A stretch of DNA of 64,000 nt from the NCBI RefSeq assembly GCF_006346395.1, contig NZ_VDMS01000005.1:434001-498000 (forward strand), given 5' to 3'. The position numbers and the translations under genes were made by a program. Shown here piece after piece: positions 30,896 through 38,929 of the stretch. How positions within the stretch are numbered: the stretch's first letter is position 1; every line of letters starts with the position of its first letter. The stretch is from Nocardioides plantarum (GTDB lineage: Bacteria; Actinomycetota; Actinomycetes; Propionibacteriales; Nocardioidaceae). The notes beneath the pieces were generated by a model that was not told the origin of the DNA, did no database searches, and saw nothing but the letters and a program-made list of their open reading frames with translations.

Positions 30896-32023
30896 TCAGA
30901 GGCGCTCGACCACGTGGTCGATGCAGCGGGTGAGGGCCTCGACGTCGGCGGGGTCGACCGCGGGGTACATGGCGATCCGCAGCTGGTTCTGACCGAGCTT
31001 GCGGTAGGGCTCGGTGTCGACGACGCCGTGGGCGCGCAGGACCGCGGCCACCGCCTCGGCGTCGACGGACTCGTCGAAGTTGACGGTGCCGATGACCAGC
31101 GAGCGGTGGGCCGGCTCGGCGACGTAGGGGTGGGCGTACGACGCGCGCTCGGCCCAGCCGTAGAGGACGTCGGAGGACGCGGTGGTCCGTTGGACCATGC
31201 CGGCGAGGCCACCCTCGGCGTTCATCCAGTCCAGCTGCTCGGCCATCAGGAACAGGGTGGCGACCGACGGGGTGTTGTAGGTCTGGTTCTTGGTGGAGTT
31301 GTCGATCGCCGTCGGCAGGTCGAAGAACGCCGGGACGTGCCGGTCGCTCGCCGCGATCCGCGCGGCCCGCTCGAGCGCGGCCGGGGAGAAGAACGCCAGC
31401 CAGAGGCCGCCGTCGGAGGCGAACGACTTCTGCGGCGCGAAGTAGTAGACGTCGGTCTCGGTCAGGTCGACGGGCAGGCCGCCGGCGCCGGAGGTAGCGT
31501 CGATGAGCACCAGGGCGGCGTCGGGGCCGTCGGGTGACGTGCCGGCCGGGCGGACGACGGGGGTCATCACCGCGGTGGACGTCTCGTTGTGGGCCCACGC
31601 GTAGGCGTCGATGCCGTCCTCGGCCACGGCCACCGTCGCGGTGCCCGGGGCGGTGGTGATGACCGACGGGTCCTGCAGCCACGGGGCGGACGTCGCCGCG
31701 GCGGCGAACTTCGAGGAGAACTCGCCGTTGGCCAGGTGCTGCGAGCGACGCTCGATCAGCCCGTGGGTGGCGACGTCCCAGAACGCCGTGGCGCCCCCGT
31801 TGCCGAGCACGACCTCGTAGCCGTCGGGCGCCGAGAAGAGCTCGGCGAGGCCGGTGCGCACGCGGCCGACCAGGTCGCGCACGGGGGCCTGGCGGTGCGA
31901 GGTGCCCATCAGGGACCGGCCCGTCGCGGCGAGGGCGTCGAGGTGTGCCGGCTGGATCTTCGACGGCCCGGCCCCGAACCGTCCGTCGGCGGGCAGCAGG
32001 TCGGCGGGGATCTCGATCGTCAC
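30896..32023 (-). CDS. serC: Phosphoserine aminotransferase
   Basis: 375 aa from GTG at 32023, the usual actinobacterial SerC length. PLP enzyme, fold type I: RFGAGPSKIQPAHLDALA, MGTSHRQAPV, LGNGGATAFWD, LVLIDATSGAGGLPVD, and the PLP lysine in YYFAPQKSFASDGG. Also STKNQTYNTPSVATLF and the C-terminal IAMYPAVDPADVE. Converts 3-phosphohydroxypyruvate and glutamate to phosphoserine in serine (and pyridoxine) synthesis. It is divergent from the GNAT gene at 32072; a CTAGTGT element between them may serve as -10 for the GNAT side. Confidence 0.93.
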   Translation of the reverse strand: MTIEIPADLLPADGRFGAGPSKIQPAHLDALAATGRSLMGTSHRQAPVRDLVGRVRTGLAELFSAPDGYEVVLGNGGATAFWDVATHGLIERRSQHLANGEFSSKFAAAATSAPWLQDPSVITTAPGTATVAVAEDGIDAYAWAHNETSTAVMTPVVRPAGTSPDGPDAALVLIDATSGAGGLPVDLTETDVYYFAPQKSFASDGGLWLAFFSPAALERAARIAASDRHVPAFFDLPTAIDNSTKNQTYNTPSVATLFLMAEQLDWMNAEGGLAGMVQRTTASSDVLYGWAERASYAHPYVAEPAHRSLVIGTVNFDESVDAEAVAAVLRAHGVVDTEPYRKLGQNQLRIAMYPAVDPADVEALTRCIDHVVERL

Positions 32024-32071
32024 GGGTCCTAGTGTGTCAGCGCCCCGGTTTCCGACCCTCGAGGAGTCCAG

Positions 32072-32554
32072 ATGCGCCTGGAGCGGGTCGGCTACGGCCA
32101 CCCCGACGTGCTGAGCCTCGTCGAGCGGGTCCAGGCCTTCTACGCCGATCGCTACGGCACCCCCGACGCGACGCCGCTGGACCCGTCGATGTTCGAGCCC
32201 CCGGAGGGCAGCTTCTACGTCGGGTACGACGACGTGGGCGGCCTCGGCGTGCCGATCGCGACCGGTGCGTGGCGGCGGTCGTCGGTCGAGGTGTTCGGGA
32301 CAGCCCGCACCGCCGAGGTCAAGCGGATGTACGTCGTGCCCGAGGCCCAGCGACGGGGACTGGCCCGACGCATGCTCGCGCACCTCGAGGCGTCGGCCGC
32401 CGAGGCCGGGGCCGAGGCGATGGTGCTCGAGACGGGCGTCAAGCAGCCGGAGGCCATCGAGCTCTACGTGTCGGCGGGCTACCAGCCGGTCCCGGGGTTC
32501 GGGTTCTACCTGGACTCCCCGCACAGTCGGTGCTTCGGCAAGGACCTGCGATGA
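32072..32554 (+). CDS. GNAT-family N-acetyltransferase
   Basis: 160 aa; ATG at 32072 follows GAGGAG at 8 nt. GNAT acetyl-CoA loop: RMYVVPEAQRRGLARRML (Q-x-x-G-x-A), followed by LEASAAEAGAEAMVLETGVK and the C-terminal YVSAGYQPVPGFGFY. Acceptor unknown. The stop overlaps the next start (ATGA). Confidence 0.85.
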   Translation: MRLERVGYGHPDVLSLVERVQAFYADRYGTPDATPLDPSMFEPPEGSFYVGYDDVGGLGVPIATGAWRRSSVEVFGTARTAEVKRMYVVPEAQRRGLARRMLAHLEASAAEAGAEAMVLETGVKQPEAIELYVSAGYQPVPGFGFYLDSPHSRCFGKDLR

Positions 32555-33138
32555 GGCTGCCCATGAAGGCGGCTCAGGGGGTGCGCGACGGGTCGATCAC
32601 CCTGGCGTTCCGCCGCTGGCAGCGCCAGGACGTCAAGCCCGGTGCGGTGTTCACCTCGTCGTCGGGCCTGGTGCGGGTGACCTCGGTCGAGGTCGTCGAC
32701 GCCGACGCGATCGCCGACGAGGACGCCGTGCTGGCCGGCTGGGCCGACGCCGACCGCCTGCGCCGCCGCTTGGCCGGGGACGCCGACTGGCCCACCTACC
32801 GCGTGGGCGTGGAGTGGGCGGGGGAGGACCCCCGCCTCGCCCTGCGCGCCAGCGCCGACCTGACCGACGCCGACGTCGCCGACCTCGACAAGCGCCTGGA
32901 GCGGCTCGACCGCGCCAGCAGCCACGGCGCCTGGACGATGGCGACGCTCCGGCTGGTCGAGGCCCACCCCGAGCGTCGCGCCCCCGACCTGGCCGAGATG
33001 GTCGGACGCGAGACCGCGCCGTTCAAGATCGACGTACGCAAGCTCAAGGGCCTCGGCCTGACGATCAGCCACCGGGTGGGCTACGAGATCTCGCCGCGCG
33101 GTGCGGCGTACCTGACGCGCACCACCCGCGCGGGCTGA
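32551..33138 (+). CDS. Hypothetical protein with PUA/ASCH-like N-terminus
   Basis: 195 aa from ATG at 32551, coupled to the GNAT gene. The first 80 residues (RDGSITLAFRRWQRQDVKPG, AVFTSSSGLVRVTSVEVVD) resemble an ASCH/PUA-like RNA- or nucleotide-binding barrel. The C-terminal 80 residues (WTMATLRLVEAHPERRAPDL; DVRKLKGLGLTISHRVGYEI) look like a winged-helix module. The assignment is by appearance only; pairing with an acetyltransferase may hint at RNA or nucleoside modification. Confidence 0.6.
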   Translation: MRLPMKAAQGVRDGSITLAFRRWQRQDVKPGAVFTSSSGLVRVTSVEVVDADAIADEDAVLAGWADADRLRRRLAGDADWPTYRVGVEWAGEDPRLALRASADLTDADVADLDKRLERLDRASSHGAWTMATLRLVEAHPERRAPDLAEMVGRETAPFKIDVRKLKGLGLTISHRVGYEISPRGAAYLTRTTRAG

Positions 33139-33212
33139 CCCGTCCGGGCCGTGCGCGCTCGCCGTCCGGTCAGACTTCGCACGATCGGCTCACGTCGTCA
33201 CGGGTCTTGACC

Positions 33213-33218
33213 TAGCGT
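33213..33218 (+). promoter_or_regulatory. Leaderless-type -10 (TAGCGT) of the M15-like gene
   Basis: TAGCGT, 7 nt, ATG at 33226. This favours ATG 33226 over the GTG at 33217, which lies inside the element. Confidence 0.45.
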
Positions 33219-33225
33219 GCGCGGC

Positions 33226-33831
33226 ATGACTCGGTCCCCACGCCCGGTCGAGGTGCTGGTCGCCCTGCTCGCAGCGGCGCTCCTGCTCTCCATCGCCCCC
33301 GCCCACGCCCTGGTGCACGCCGGGGCCAAGGTCTCGCTGCCCCTCGAGGACCTGGCCCGCTACGAGGAGCCCGGAGACTGCACCCCCACCGTGAAGCCCG
33401 GTACCCGGGTCCTCAGCAGCTGGCTGGTGCAGCACTACGCCAGCAGGACCACGATGACGCGGGCCTGCGAGTGGGGCGAGCACGTGACGTCGGAGCACCA
33501 GGAGGGCCGCGCCATCGACTGGTTCTCCGACGCCGCCACGAGCAAGGGCATGCGCGCCTCCCGCCGGCTCATCGACGGGCTCGTCGCCCCGGACCGGTGG
33601 GGCAACGTGGCCGTGCGAGCCCGCCGGATGGGGATCATGTACATCATCTGGAACGACCACATCTACTCCGCGTGGAACGGCTTCCGTCCCGGGCCCTACC
33701 TGCACTCGGGGTGCAAGACCCTCACCAAGTGCTCCAAGACGCTGCGCCACCGCGACCACGTCCACATCTCGCTGACCCGCGCCGCCGCCCGCGGCAAGAC
33801 GTCGTGGTTCGACGGTCGGCTCGAGAAGTAG
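33226..33831 (+). CDS. Secreted M15/VanY-like metallopeptidase-type protein
   Basis: 201 aa. Signal peptide RPVEVLVALLAAALLLSIAP with cleavage near AHA. The mature domain carries the D-Ala-D-Ala peptidase-type zinc pattern: TSEHQEGRAIDWF (H-x6-D) and RHRDHVHISLTRA (H-x-H), plus IWNDHIYSAWNGF. It may trim peptidoglycan peptides or belong to the ARB_07466-like branch whose activity is less certain. Two Cys pairs (GDCTPT/RACEW and SGCKTLTKCSK) suggest disulfides. Monocistronic. Confidence 0.75.
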   Translation: MTRSPRPVEVLVALLAAALLLSIAPAHALVHAGAKVSLPLEDLARYEEPGDCTPTVKPGTRVLSSWLVQHYASRTTMTRACEWGEHVTSEHQEGRAIDWFSDAATSKGMRASRRLIDGLVAPDRWGNVAVRARRMGIMYIIWNDHIYSAWNGFRPGPYLHSGCKTLTKCSKTLRHRDHVHISLTRAAARGKTSWFDGRLEK

Positions 33832-33884
33832 TGCGCCGGTCGGTCGAGCTCGGCCCCGTCTGCGTGACGGGCCGCCCGACGTCA

Positions 33885-34096
33885 CCGGGGGGCGGTTGGG
33901 GCGGGCCGTCGCTCTGGTTCGCGTGCGTGCCTGGGGGCAAGGCGGAGAAGAACCGTCAACACGTCGACCTGCGCCCCACCTCGAGCCACCCGGACGAGGT
34001 ACGTCGGCTGGTCTCGTACGGAGCGATCCTTGCCAGTGACGACCGGGGGCTGCGGTGATGGCCGATCCCGAGGGCAACGAGTTCTGCGTCGAGTGA
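33885..34096 (+). pseudogene. Frameshifted remnant of a VOC/glyoxalase-family gene
   Basis: One frame reads GWGGPSLWFACVPGGKAEKN then RQHVDLRP, DEVRRLVSYGA and stops at 34058. Starting at 34055 in another frame the family's C-terminal end VMADPEGNEFCVE follows, with its stop at 34096. Together these match the second half of small VOC proteins, with a one-base shift at the junction and no N-terminal half. It is a decaying gene. Confidence 0.75.
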
Positions 34097-34371
34097 GACC
34101 GGCCCGACCATGGTGCGCCGGAAGCCGTCGGGAGGCTGCCTCTGTGTGGCTGCCCTCGTGGTGCGCGTCCGATGTCGTTGATCGTCTGGCGTGCTCAGGG
34201 TGCGTGCATTCGCGGTGCCGGCGGTCCGAGGTCCTACCTGTTCGTCTCCCGAGGGTCGCCGGTGCCGTGGGTGCGTGGCATCAGTGCGCGAAGCGTCCGA
34301 GACCTTCGGACACGGGCCCCTAGGCATGCCGGTGGCCCCGCGGTCCTGGTGGACGGCGGGGTGTGGGGCGG
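34097..34371. other. Intergenic stretch with no gene seen
   Basis: 275 bp between the VOC remnant and the HNH gene. No plausible coding frame with actinobacterial codon bias. Only a weak 6-bp hairpin (GTCCGA/TCGGAC around 34297-34313) is seen. Probably decayed sequence linked to the pseudogene. Confidence 0.5.
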
Positions 34372-35589
34372 TCAGGGTCGTCGGCGTCGGTCGACGGTGT
34401 AGGTCGCGCCGGTGGGGCTGGTCCACTCGTAGAGACCGGGTTCGAGCATCCGGTAGGACCAGCGGCCGTGGGTCTTGGCACGGTGGTGGCGTCTGCAGAG
34501 CATGGCGAGGTTGTGAGCGCTGGTTGGTCCGCCGAGGTCGAAGGGGTGGATGTGGTCGAGGTCGACGTGGCGTCTGCCGCAGTCGGGGAACACGCACGTC
34601 CGGTCGCGTAGGTGGACCTGTTCGCGGATCGTCTCGGTGGGGCGGTACGCCGTGGTGGTCGGGTCGGAGGCGAGGTCGATGACGGGCTTGATGGTGACCT
34701 TGGTGCCAGCGGTCTCGCACCACTGGCGGACTTGCTCGACCAGGACCGGGGTGAGGGTGTTGTCCAGGACCGCTGAGGTGTCCTCGGCGGTGAGGTGGGC
34801 GTAGATCGTCACGCCTCTGCTTGCCCCAATGGTGTCGAGGTCGAGGGTGAGCTGGTGGCGGGCCATCTCGCCGAGGGCTTGGGAGCGGCGTACGTCGAGG
34901 GTCTCGGTGGAGCCGAGGTCGGCCAGCACCTGGGCGCCCTCGCGCAGGGCGGTCTCGAGGTCGAGGGCGTCGGCCAGGTCGAGGGTGGCGGTGACCTCGA
35001 CGGTGCCGGTGGTGGTGGCGTCGGTGAGGTGGACCGAGGCGTGGCGTCCCTCGGCGGCGACCAGGCGGCGGCGTTCGGCCTCGGCGGGGTCGTAGGCCGC
35101 TCGGGCGGAATCCACGGCTCGGTCGACCTGGGCCCAGGAGCAGGTGTGCAGGAACGGGGAGATGACCCGGTCCACATGGGTCGCACCCGCGGGTGGCAGG
35201 GCGATGGTCTGCTCGGCGACCCGGAACACCTTCCACAGCGAGACCTCCAGACCCACGACCCTCGCGTAGAGCCGCGGCAGCCGGTGGCGCAGCTCGAGGG
35301 CCTTGCCCAAATAGGCCAGGCCACCGTCGGTCGACATCCCCAACGACAACGCCAGGTCCAGGGCGGCGTACTCACCGATCACAGGGCAGCCGGGTCCGCC
35401 CAGGTGCAGGGCCGGCTCGACCATCGGGTCCAGCAGCTCGGCCGCCTCAGCATCGTCGGCGGTGTTGGCCACCGCCCAGTCCAGCACCGCGGTCAGGGTC
35501 GCGACCTGGTCACGCGCCTCGGCCTGTCGGCGCGTGCGCACGGACTCGAGCAGCGGGTCGCTGCTGCGGAGGCGGGTCATGGTCGGCAT
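34372..35589 (-). CDS. DUF222/13E12-type HNH endonuclease domain protein
   Basis: 405 aa; ATG at 35589 (a second in-frame ATG at 35580 is an alternative). The N-terminal 300 residues are the DUF222 (13E12 repeat) domain. The C-terminal HNH nuclease has CVFPDCGRRHVDLDHIHPFD, then NLAMLCRRHHRAKTHG, giving the metal-binding Cys/His set. These proteins are numerous in actinobacteria and often sit beside mobile elements, as here (IS481 element 70 bp upstream). An SOS-box-like sequence lies in its promoter. Codon use is less extreme than in the housekeeping genes. Confidence 0.88.
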   Translation of the reverse strand: MPTMTRLRSSDPLLESVRTRRQAEARDQVATLTAVLDWAVANTADDAEAAELLDPMVEPALHLGGPGCPVIGEYAALDLALSLGMSTDGGLAYLGKALELRHRLPRLYARVVGLEVSLWKVFRVAEQTIALPPAGATHVDRVISPFLHTCSWAQVDRAVDSARAAYDPAEAERRRLVAAEGRHASVHLTDATTTGTVEVTATLDLADALDLETALREGAQVLADLGSTETLDVRRSQALGEMARHQLTLDLDTIGASRGVTIYAHLTAEDTSAVLDNTLTPVLVEQVRQWCETAGTKVTIKPVIDLASDPTTTAYRPTETIREQVHLRDRTCVFPDCGRRHVDLDHIHPFDLGGPTSAHNLAMLCRRHHRAKTHGRWSYRMLEPGLYEWTSPTGATYTVDRRRRP

Positions 35590-35609
35590 GCGATCGTCTT
35601 AGCATGTAT

Positions 35610-35625
35610 TCGAACAGATGATCGA
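35610..35625 (-). promoter_or_regulatory. SOS-box-like site in the HNH gene promoter
   Basis: TCGAACAGATGATCGA differs by one base from the mycobacterial LexA box TCGAAC-N4-GTTCGA. It lies 21 bp upstream of the HNH start and overlaps the end of a TTGACT (-35-like, minus strand 35629-35624). 13E12-family genes in M. tuberculosis are known members of the LexA regulon. Confidence 0.55.
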
Positions 35626-35659
35626 GTCAAATGTGAGGTGGTGGATACACCAGTTGGCA

Positions 35660-35704
35660 TGTCGCAAGACATAGGTGACAGTTCTGGATCAGGACATCGG
35701 TGAC
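35660..35704 (+). repeat. Left terminal inverted repeat of the IS481 element
   Basis: Starts TGTCGCAAGACATAGGTGAC and contains GGTGACAGTT and ATCAGGACA. Matches the reverse complement of 37055-37099 with scattered mismatches. Confidence 0.8.
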
Positions 35705-35751
35705 ACCTGAATGGGGCTAGGTGGTGACACTTCGGACCTGAGGCTCGGGCG

Positions 35752-37044
35752 GTGGCTGTTAATGAACCCATCGATCCCCGTGTTCGTCTCGCGATCTCGC
35801 AGTGGCCTGATGATGCGCCCCGTGGCGCGGTCTCGACGTTCTGCGCCGAGCACGGCATCTCACGTAAGTCGTTCTATGAGCTGCGCAAGCGGGCGAAGGT
35901 CGATGGGCCTGCCTCGGTGCTCGAACCCCGGTCCAGGCGGCCCAGGTCGAGCCCCTCGAAGTTGACCGATGAGGTCAAGGCCCACGCGATCCAGGTTCGT
36001 GCAGCGTTGGAGTCCTCGGGGCTCGACTACGGGCCGATCAGCGTGCACGACAAGATGCACGCGATGGGCTTGGACCCGGTGCCCTCCACGGCGTCGCTGG
36101 CCCGGATTTTCCGCGAGGCTGGTCTAGCCAGGCTCGAGCCGAGGAAGAAGCCACGCTCGGCTTGGCGACGGTTCGTCTACCCGGCTCCGAACGCGTGCTG
36201 GCAGCTCGACGCGACCGAGTACGTCCTGACCGGCGGTAGGAAGTGTGTGATCTTCCAGCTGATCGATGATCACTCCCGCTACGCGGTCGCCTCCCACGTG
36301 GCATCGAGCGAAACCGCAGCCGACGCGATCACCGTGTTCGACAAGGCCGTGGCCGCTCACGGCGTGCCACAGCGGCTGCTCTCGGACAACGGGATCGCAC
36401 TCAACCCCTCGCGTCGCGGGCACCTTGGCCGACTCGTGGTCCACGTGATGGCGCTGGGGACCGAACCGATCACCGGCAAGCCCTACAAGCCGACCACCCA
36501 GGGCAAGAACGAACGGTTCCACCAGACGTTGTTCCGCTACCTCGACAAGCAGCCCCTGGCCACCGACCTCGACGAACTCCAGACCCAGGTCGACGCCTTC
36601 GACCACATCTACAACACCGAACGCGGACACCAAGGACTACCCGGCCGGATCACCCCGCTGGCCGCCTGGGAGGCAACCGTGAAGGCTGAAGCGCCACGCC
36701 CCGCCCAGGAGCGGCTCGTCCCTCATCAATCGCCCCGCACCCGGCCAGCACCGGTGCCGGTGCCGGTGCCGCTCGACCTTCCCGACGACACCCACGTCAG
36801 GAAACTGAGCAGCGTCGGGGCATTCATGCTCGACAAGGTCTTCTACATGGTCGGTGCCCGCCACGGCTTCCATCAGGTCCTGGTCACCACCCACGGCGAC
36901 GAGCCTGGCGGCAAGATCACCATCACCGACCTGCAAGGCGAAGTCCTCATCGAGCACACCAGGCCAGCACCAGGCGTGACCTACGTCGGCAACGGAAGAC
37001 CTCGCGGGCCTCAACAACACCGACCAGCGTCACCGAAGTCCTGA
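35752..37044 (+). CDS. IS481-family transposase
   Basis: 430 aa, intact. N-terminal helix-turn-helix (TFCAEHGISRKSFYELRKRA), then an rve integrase core with the DDE triad: D in CWQLDATEYVLTGG, D in LLSDNGIALN, E in GKNERFHQTL. The QGLPGRITPLAAW block after it is typical of IS481. The C-terminal ~130 residues form an extra domain (RKLSSVGAFMLDKVFYMVGA, HTRPAPGVTYVGNG). It moves the element by cut-and-paste or copy chemistry. An intact frame suggests the copy may still be active. Confidence 0.93.
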   Translation: MAVNEPIDPRVRLAISQWPDDAPRGAVSTFCAEHGISRKSFYELRKRAKVDGPASVLEPRSRRPRSSPSKLTDEVKAHAIQVRAALESSGLDYGPISVHDKMHAMGLDPVPSTASLARIFREAGLARLEPRKKPRSAWRRFVYPAPNACWQLDATEYVLTGGRKCVIFQLIDDHSRYAVASHVASSETAADAITVFDKAVAAHGVPQRLLSDNGIALNPSRRGHLGRLVVHVMALGTEPITGKPYKPTTQGKNERFHQTLFRYLDKQPLATDLDELQTQVDAFDHIYNTERGHQGLPGRITPLAAWEATVKAEAPRPAQERLVPHQSPRTRPAPVPVPVPLDLPDDTHVRKLSSVGAFMLDKVFYMVGARHGFHQVLVTTHGDEPGGKITITDLQGEVLIEHTRPAPGVTYVGNGRPRGPQQHRPASPKS

Positions 37045-37054
37045 CACACCAACC

Positions 37055-37099
37055 GTCACCCGTGTCCTGATGCGGAACTGTCACCGCTGACCTGAGACA
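37055..37099 (-). repeat. Right terminal inverted repeat of the IS481 element
   Basis: Begins GTCACCCGTGTCCTGAT and ends GACCTGAGACA, complementary in order to the left end. Confidence 0.8.
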
Positions 37100-37135
37100 T
37101 CACAGGGATGGATGAACCAGTCCACCACCCGAACC

Positions 37136-37180
37136 GTCACCTTTGTGTTGATGCAGAACGGTCGCCGAAGTCCCGAGACA
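37136..37180 (-). repeat. Second, degenerate IS481-type right end
   Basis: GTCACCTTTGTGTTGATGCA to CCCGAGACA, a diverged copy of the 37055-37099 end, same length and orientation, ending 81 bp further out. It marks a relic of a second related element or a nested insertion. Confidence 0.65.
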
Positions 37181-37197
37181 TCCCACGATCTGGGGCC

Positions 37198-37746
37198 TCA
37201 GCCCCACCAGTCCTCGGCGCGGACCTCGTAGTCGACCTCTCCGAGCTCGGCGCCGGGGAGCGGGTCTTCCCACTGCTCGACGCGGGCGCCGACCTGGACG
37301 AGTCCCACCTTCTCGAGCACCGCTCTCGAGTCGGTGTTGACGGCCATCGTCTCGGCGACGACCCGCTCGAGCCCGACGGTCCCGAAGCCGTGTGTCAGAA
37401 GGGCTCTCGCCCCCTCGGTCGCCAGGCCGCGCCCCCACGCGTCGCGGCGCAGCCGGTAGCCCAGCTCGGCGGCGTCCGGGTCGTCGTCGACGACGTTGAG
37501 CGACCACCAGCCCAGGAACGCGTCGGTCGCCGCGTCGAAGCCCACCCAGTAGCCGATACCGCGCTCGTCGGCGTCCTCACGGGTCCGGCGCGGCATCCAG
37601 GTGCCGACGACCTCCTCGCGGCTCAGCGGACGGCCCCAGACGAAGCGCAGCACCTCGGGGTCGGCGTCCAGCTCGACCAGCAGCTCGGTGTGCGCGAGCG
37701 TCAGCGGGTCGAGCCGGATCCGCGCGGTGCGCAAGGTCGGTCGCAC
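37198..37746 (-). CDS. GNAT acetyltransferase (RimJ/RimL type)
   Basis: 182 aa from GTG at 37746, chosen because CAGGA lies 8 nt upstream; a TTG 18 nt earlier has no ribosome-binding site. Motifs: LRTARIRLDPLTLAHTELLV, YWVGFDAATDAFLGWWSLNV, LGYRLRRDAWGRGLATEGAR (acetyl-CoA loop) and VLEKVGLVQVGARVE. The RimJ/RimL branch acetylates protein N-termini or small molecules; the target is not predictable. Confidence 0.85.
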   Translation of the reverse strand: MRPTLRTARIRLDPLTLAHTELLVELDADPEVLRFVWGRPLSREEVVGTWMPRRTREDADERGIGYWVGFDAATDAFLGWWSLNVVDDDPDAAELGYRLRRDAWGRGLATEGARALLTHGFGTVGLERVVAETMAVNTDSRAVLEKVGLVQVGARVEQWEDPLPGAELGEVDYEVRAEDWWG

Positions 37747-37772
37747 GGTTGGATCCTGCCCCAAGAACGACC

Positions 37773-37806
37773 CGACCGCAGCGCCGGTGGACGGACGCTG
37801 CGGTCG
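37773..37806. terminator. Hairpin upstream of the GNAT gene
   Basis: Perfect 11-bp arms CGACCGCAGCG (37773-37783) and CGCTGCGGTCG (37796-37806). The same arm sequence recurs in the hairpin at 38844-38878. No T-run. Confidence 0.45.
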
Positions 37807-37809
37807 GGT

Positions 37810-37845
37810 GGTCTCGAGACGGTCGCTAGCGCGACCTCCTCGACC
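37810..37845 (+). repeat. Dispersed palindromic repeat, short copy
   Basis: GGTCTCGAGACGGTCGCTAGCG to CTCGACC; same ends and CTAGCG core as the other copies, 36 bp long. Confidence 0.6.
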
Positions 37846-37885
37846 AGCGTGTGGCCCGGTCGCCCGGCGCCCTCGATCAGGGTCG

Positions 37886-37945
37886 GCTCAGCCGGCCCAC
37901 TCGGCCTCGTCGGCCTGGCGCGGATGGGCCTCGGGATCTCGCCGC
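37886..37945 (-). pseudogene. Relic of a citrate synthase gene 3' end
   Basis: 37886-37907 is identical over 22 bp to 38928-38949, the last codons, stop and next base of the citrate synthase gene. Read on the minus strand it gives QADEAEWAG then stop, against KADEVDGWKAEWAG in the intact gene, i.e. the same end with about five codons deleted. It is too short to be functional. The rest of 37846-38118 shows no gene. Confidence 0.55.
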
Positions 37946-38118
37946 GGGGGCGCCTACCTCGCGCTCACCCTGCGACCAGGCTGACCGCCTGACGCGCGGA
38001 CCTGCCCGAACGACGATGACCCGACTCGGCCGACATCGGTCTAGACCCGTGGTCCCGAGCGACCGTCGATCCGGCCGTTCGCCTGCGTCCCGGCGGGGGG
38101 AAGGGGTGCACTACGCCC

Positions 38119-38823
38119 ATGACCATCCTCACCTCCGGCCGGTACGCCACCGTGACCTCGACCCTCGCCCTCGTCGTCGCGCTCGGCGGCACGAGCTATG
38201 CCGCCACGCAGATCACGACCTCGCAGCTCAAGGACAACGCCGTGACCTCGCCGAAGATCAAGGACGGCGCCGTGACGGGCCTGGACGTCAAGGAGTCGAG
38301 CCTGGGCACCGTCCCGTCCGCGACCAAGGCGACGACCGCGTCCAAGGCGACCACGGCGTCGCGCGCGACCCTCGCCGACCAGGCCAAGAAGGCCACCACC
38401 GCCGACACGGCGACCACCGCCGGCGCGGTCAACGGCGTCGTCCCGAGCAAGGTGTTCCTCTACACCAACGACTCGGTGGCCGACCAGGTCCTGTTCAGCG
38501 GGGCAGGGCTGACGATCAGCGCGAGCTGCGACGCGCCGAGCTTCAACCTCGACCTGGTGGCGACCACCTCGAAGAACGGCTCCTACTTCAGCATCGTGGG
38601 CGTCGCCGACTCCAACCCCACCGCCACCGTCCAGGCGGACGCCGAGAACGGCAGCATGCAGGTCGGCGCCCCCATCGACCTGCTGCTCGGTGACGACGGG
38701 GACACCTTCCAGTCGACCTTCACCTACAGCAACGCGGACGGCTCGGTCGTCACCGGCGACCTCGCCTCCGACGTCGGCGCTCCGACGTGCTCGGTCCGCG
38801 GAATGGTCCTGGCGAGCGCCTGA
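38119..38823 (+). CDS. Exported protein of unknown function
   Basis: 234 aa; ATG at 38119, preceded by a GGGGGGAAGGGG stretch at 12-25 nt. Signal peptide RYATVTSTLALVVALGGTSY (cleavage near YAA). A linker with the actinobacterial pattern LKDNAVTSPKIKDGAVTGLD is followed by an Ala/Thr/Lys-rich segment (KATTASKATTASRATLADQA). A C-terminal beta-rich domain of about 120 residues has one Cys pair (ISASCDAPS, GAPTCSVRG). Probably a cell-surface protein. It is flanked on both sides by copies of the citrate synthase 3' region. Confidence 0.7.
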   Translation: MTILTSGRYATVTSTLALVVALGGTSYAATQITTSQLKDNAVTSPKIKDGAVTGLDVKESSLGTVPSATKATTASKATTASRATLADQAKKATTADTATTAGAVNGVVPSKVFLYTNDSVADQVLFSGAGLTISASCDAPSFNLDLVATTSKNGSYFSIVGVADSNPTATVQADAENGSMQVGAPIDLLLGDDGDTFQSTFTYSNADGSVVTGDLASDVGAPTCSVRGMVLASA

Positions 38824-38843
38824 GCAGGCACCCGGAGACGACT

Positions 38844-38878
38844 CGACCGCAGCACCCACCGTGGTGGGGCTGCGGTCG
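38844..38878. terminator. Bidirectional hairpin between convergent genes
   Basis: CGACCGCAGCACCCACC paired with GGTGGGGCTGCGGTCG, 16 bp with one bulge and a 2-nt loop. It lies between the exported protein gene and the convergent citrate synthase gene. No T-run. Confidence 0.6.
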
Positions 38879-38929
38879 CTGTCGTGACGTCGTGACGCTG
38901 CTAGCGCGGTCGCGCTGCGCCGGGCCTGC

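Larger units (their letters stand above)
35660..37099 (+). mobile_element. IS481-family insertion sequence
   Basis: About 1.44 kb, bounded by TGT...ACA with imperfect terminal inverted repeats of about 45 bp (35660-35704 and 37055-37099). The inner blocks GGTGACAGTT, ATCAGGACA and GGTGAC are conserved in both ends. It carries one full-length DDE transposase gene. No target-site duplication could be identified by eye, which may reflect age or a nested insertion. Confidence 0.85.
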
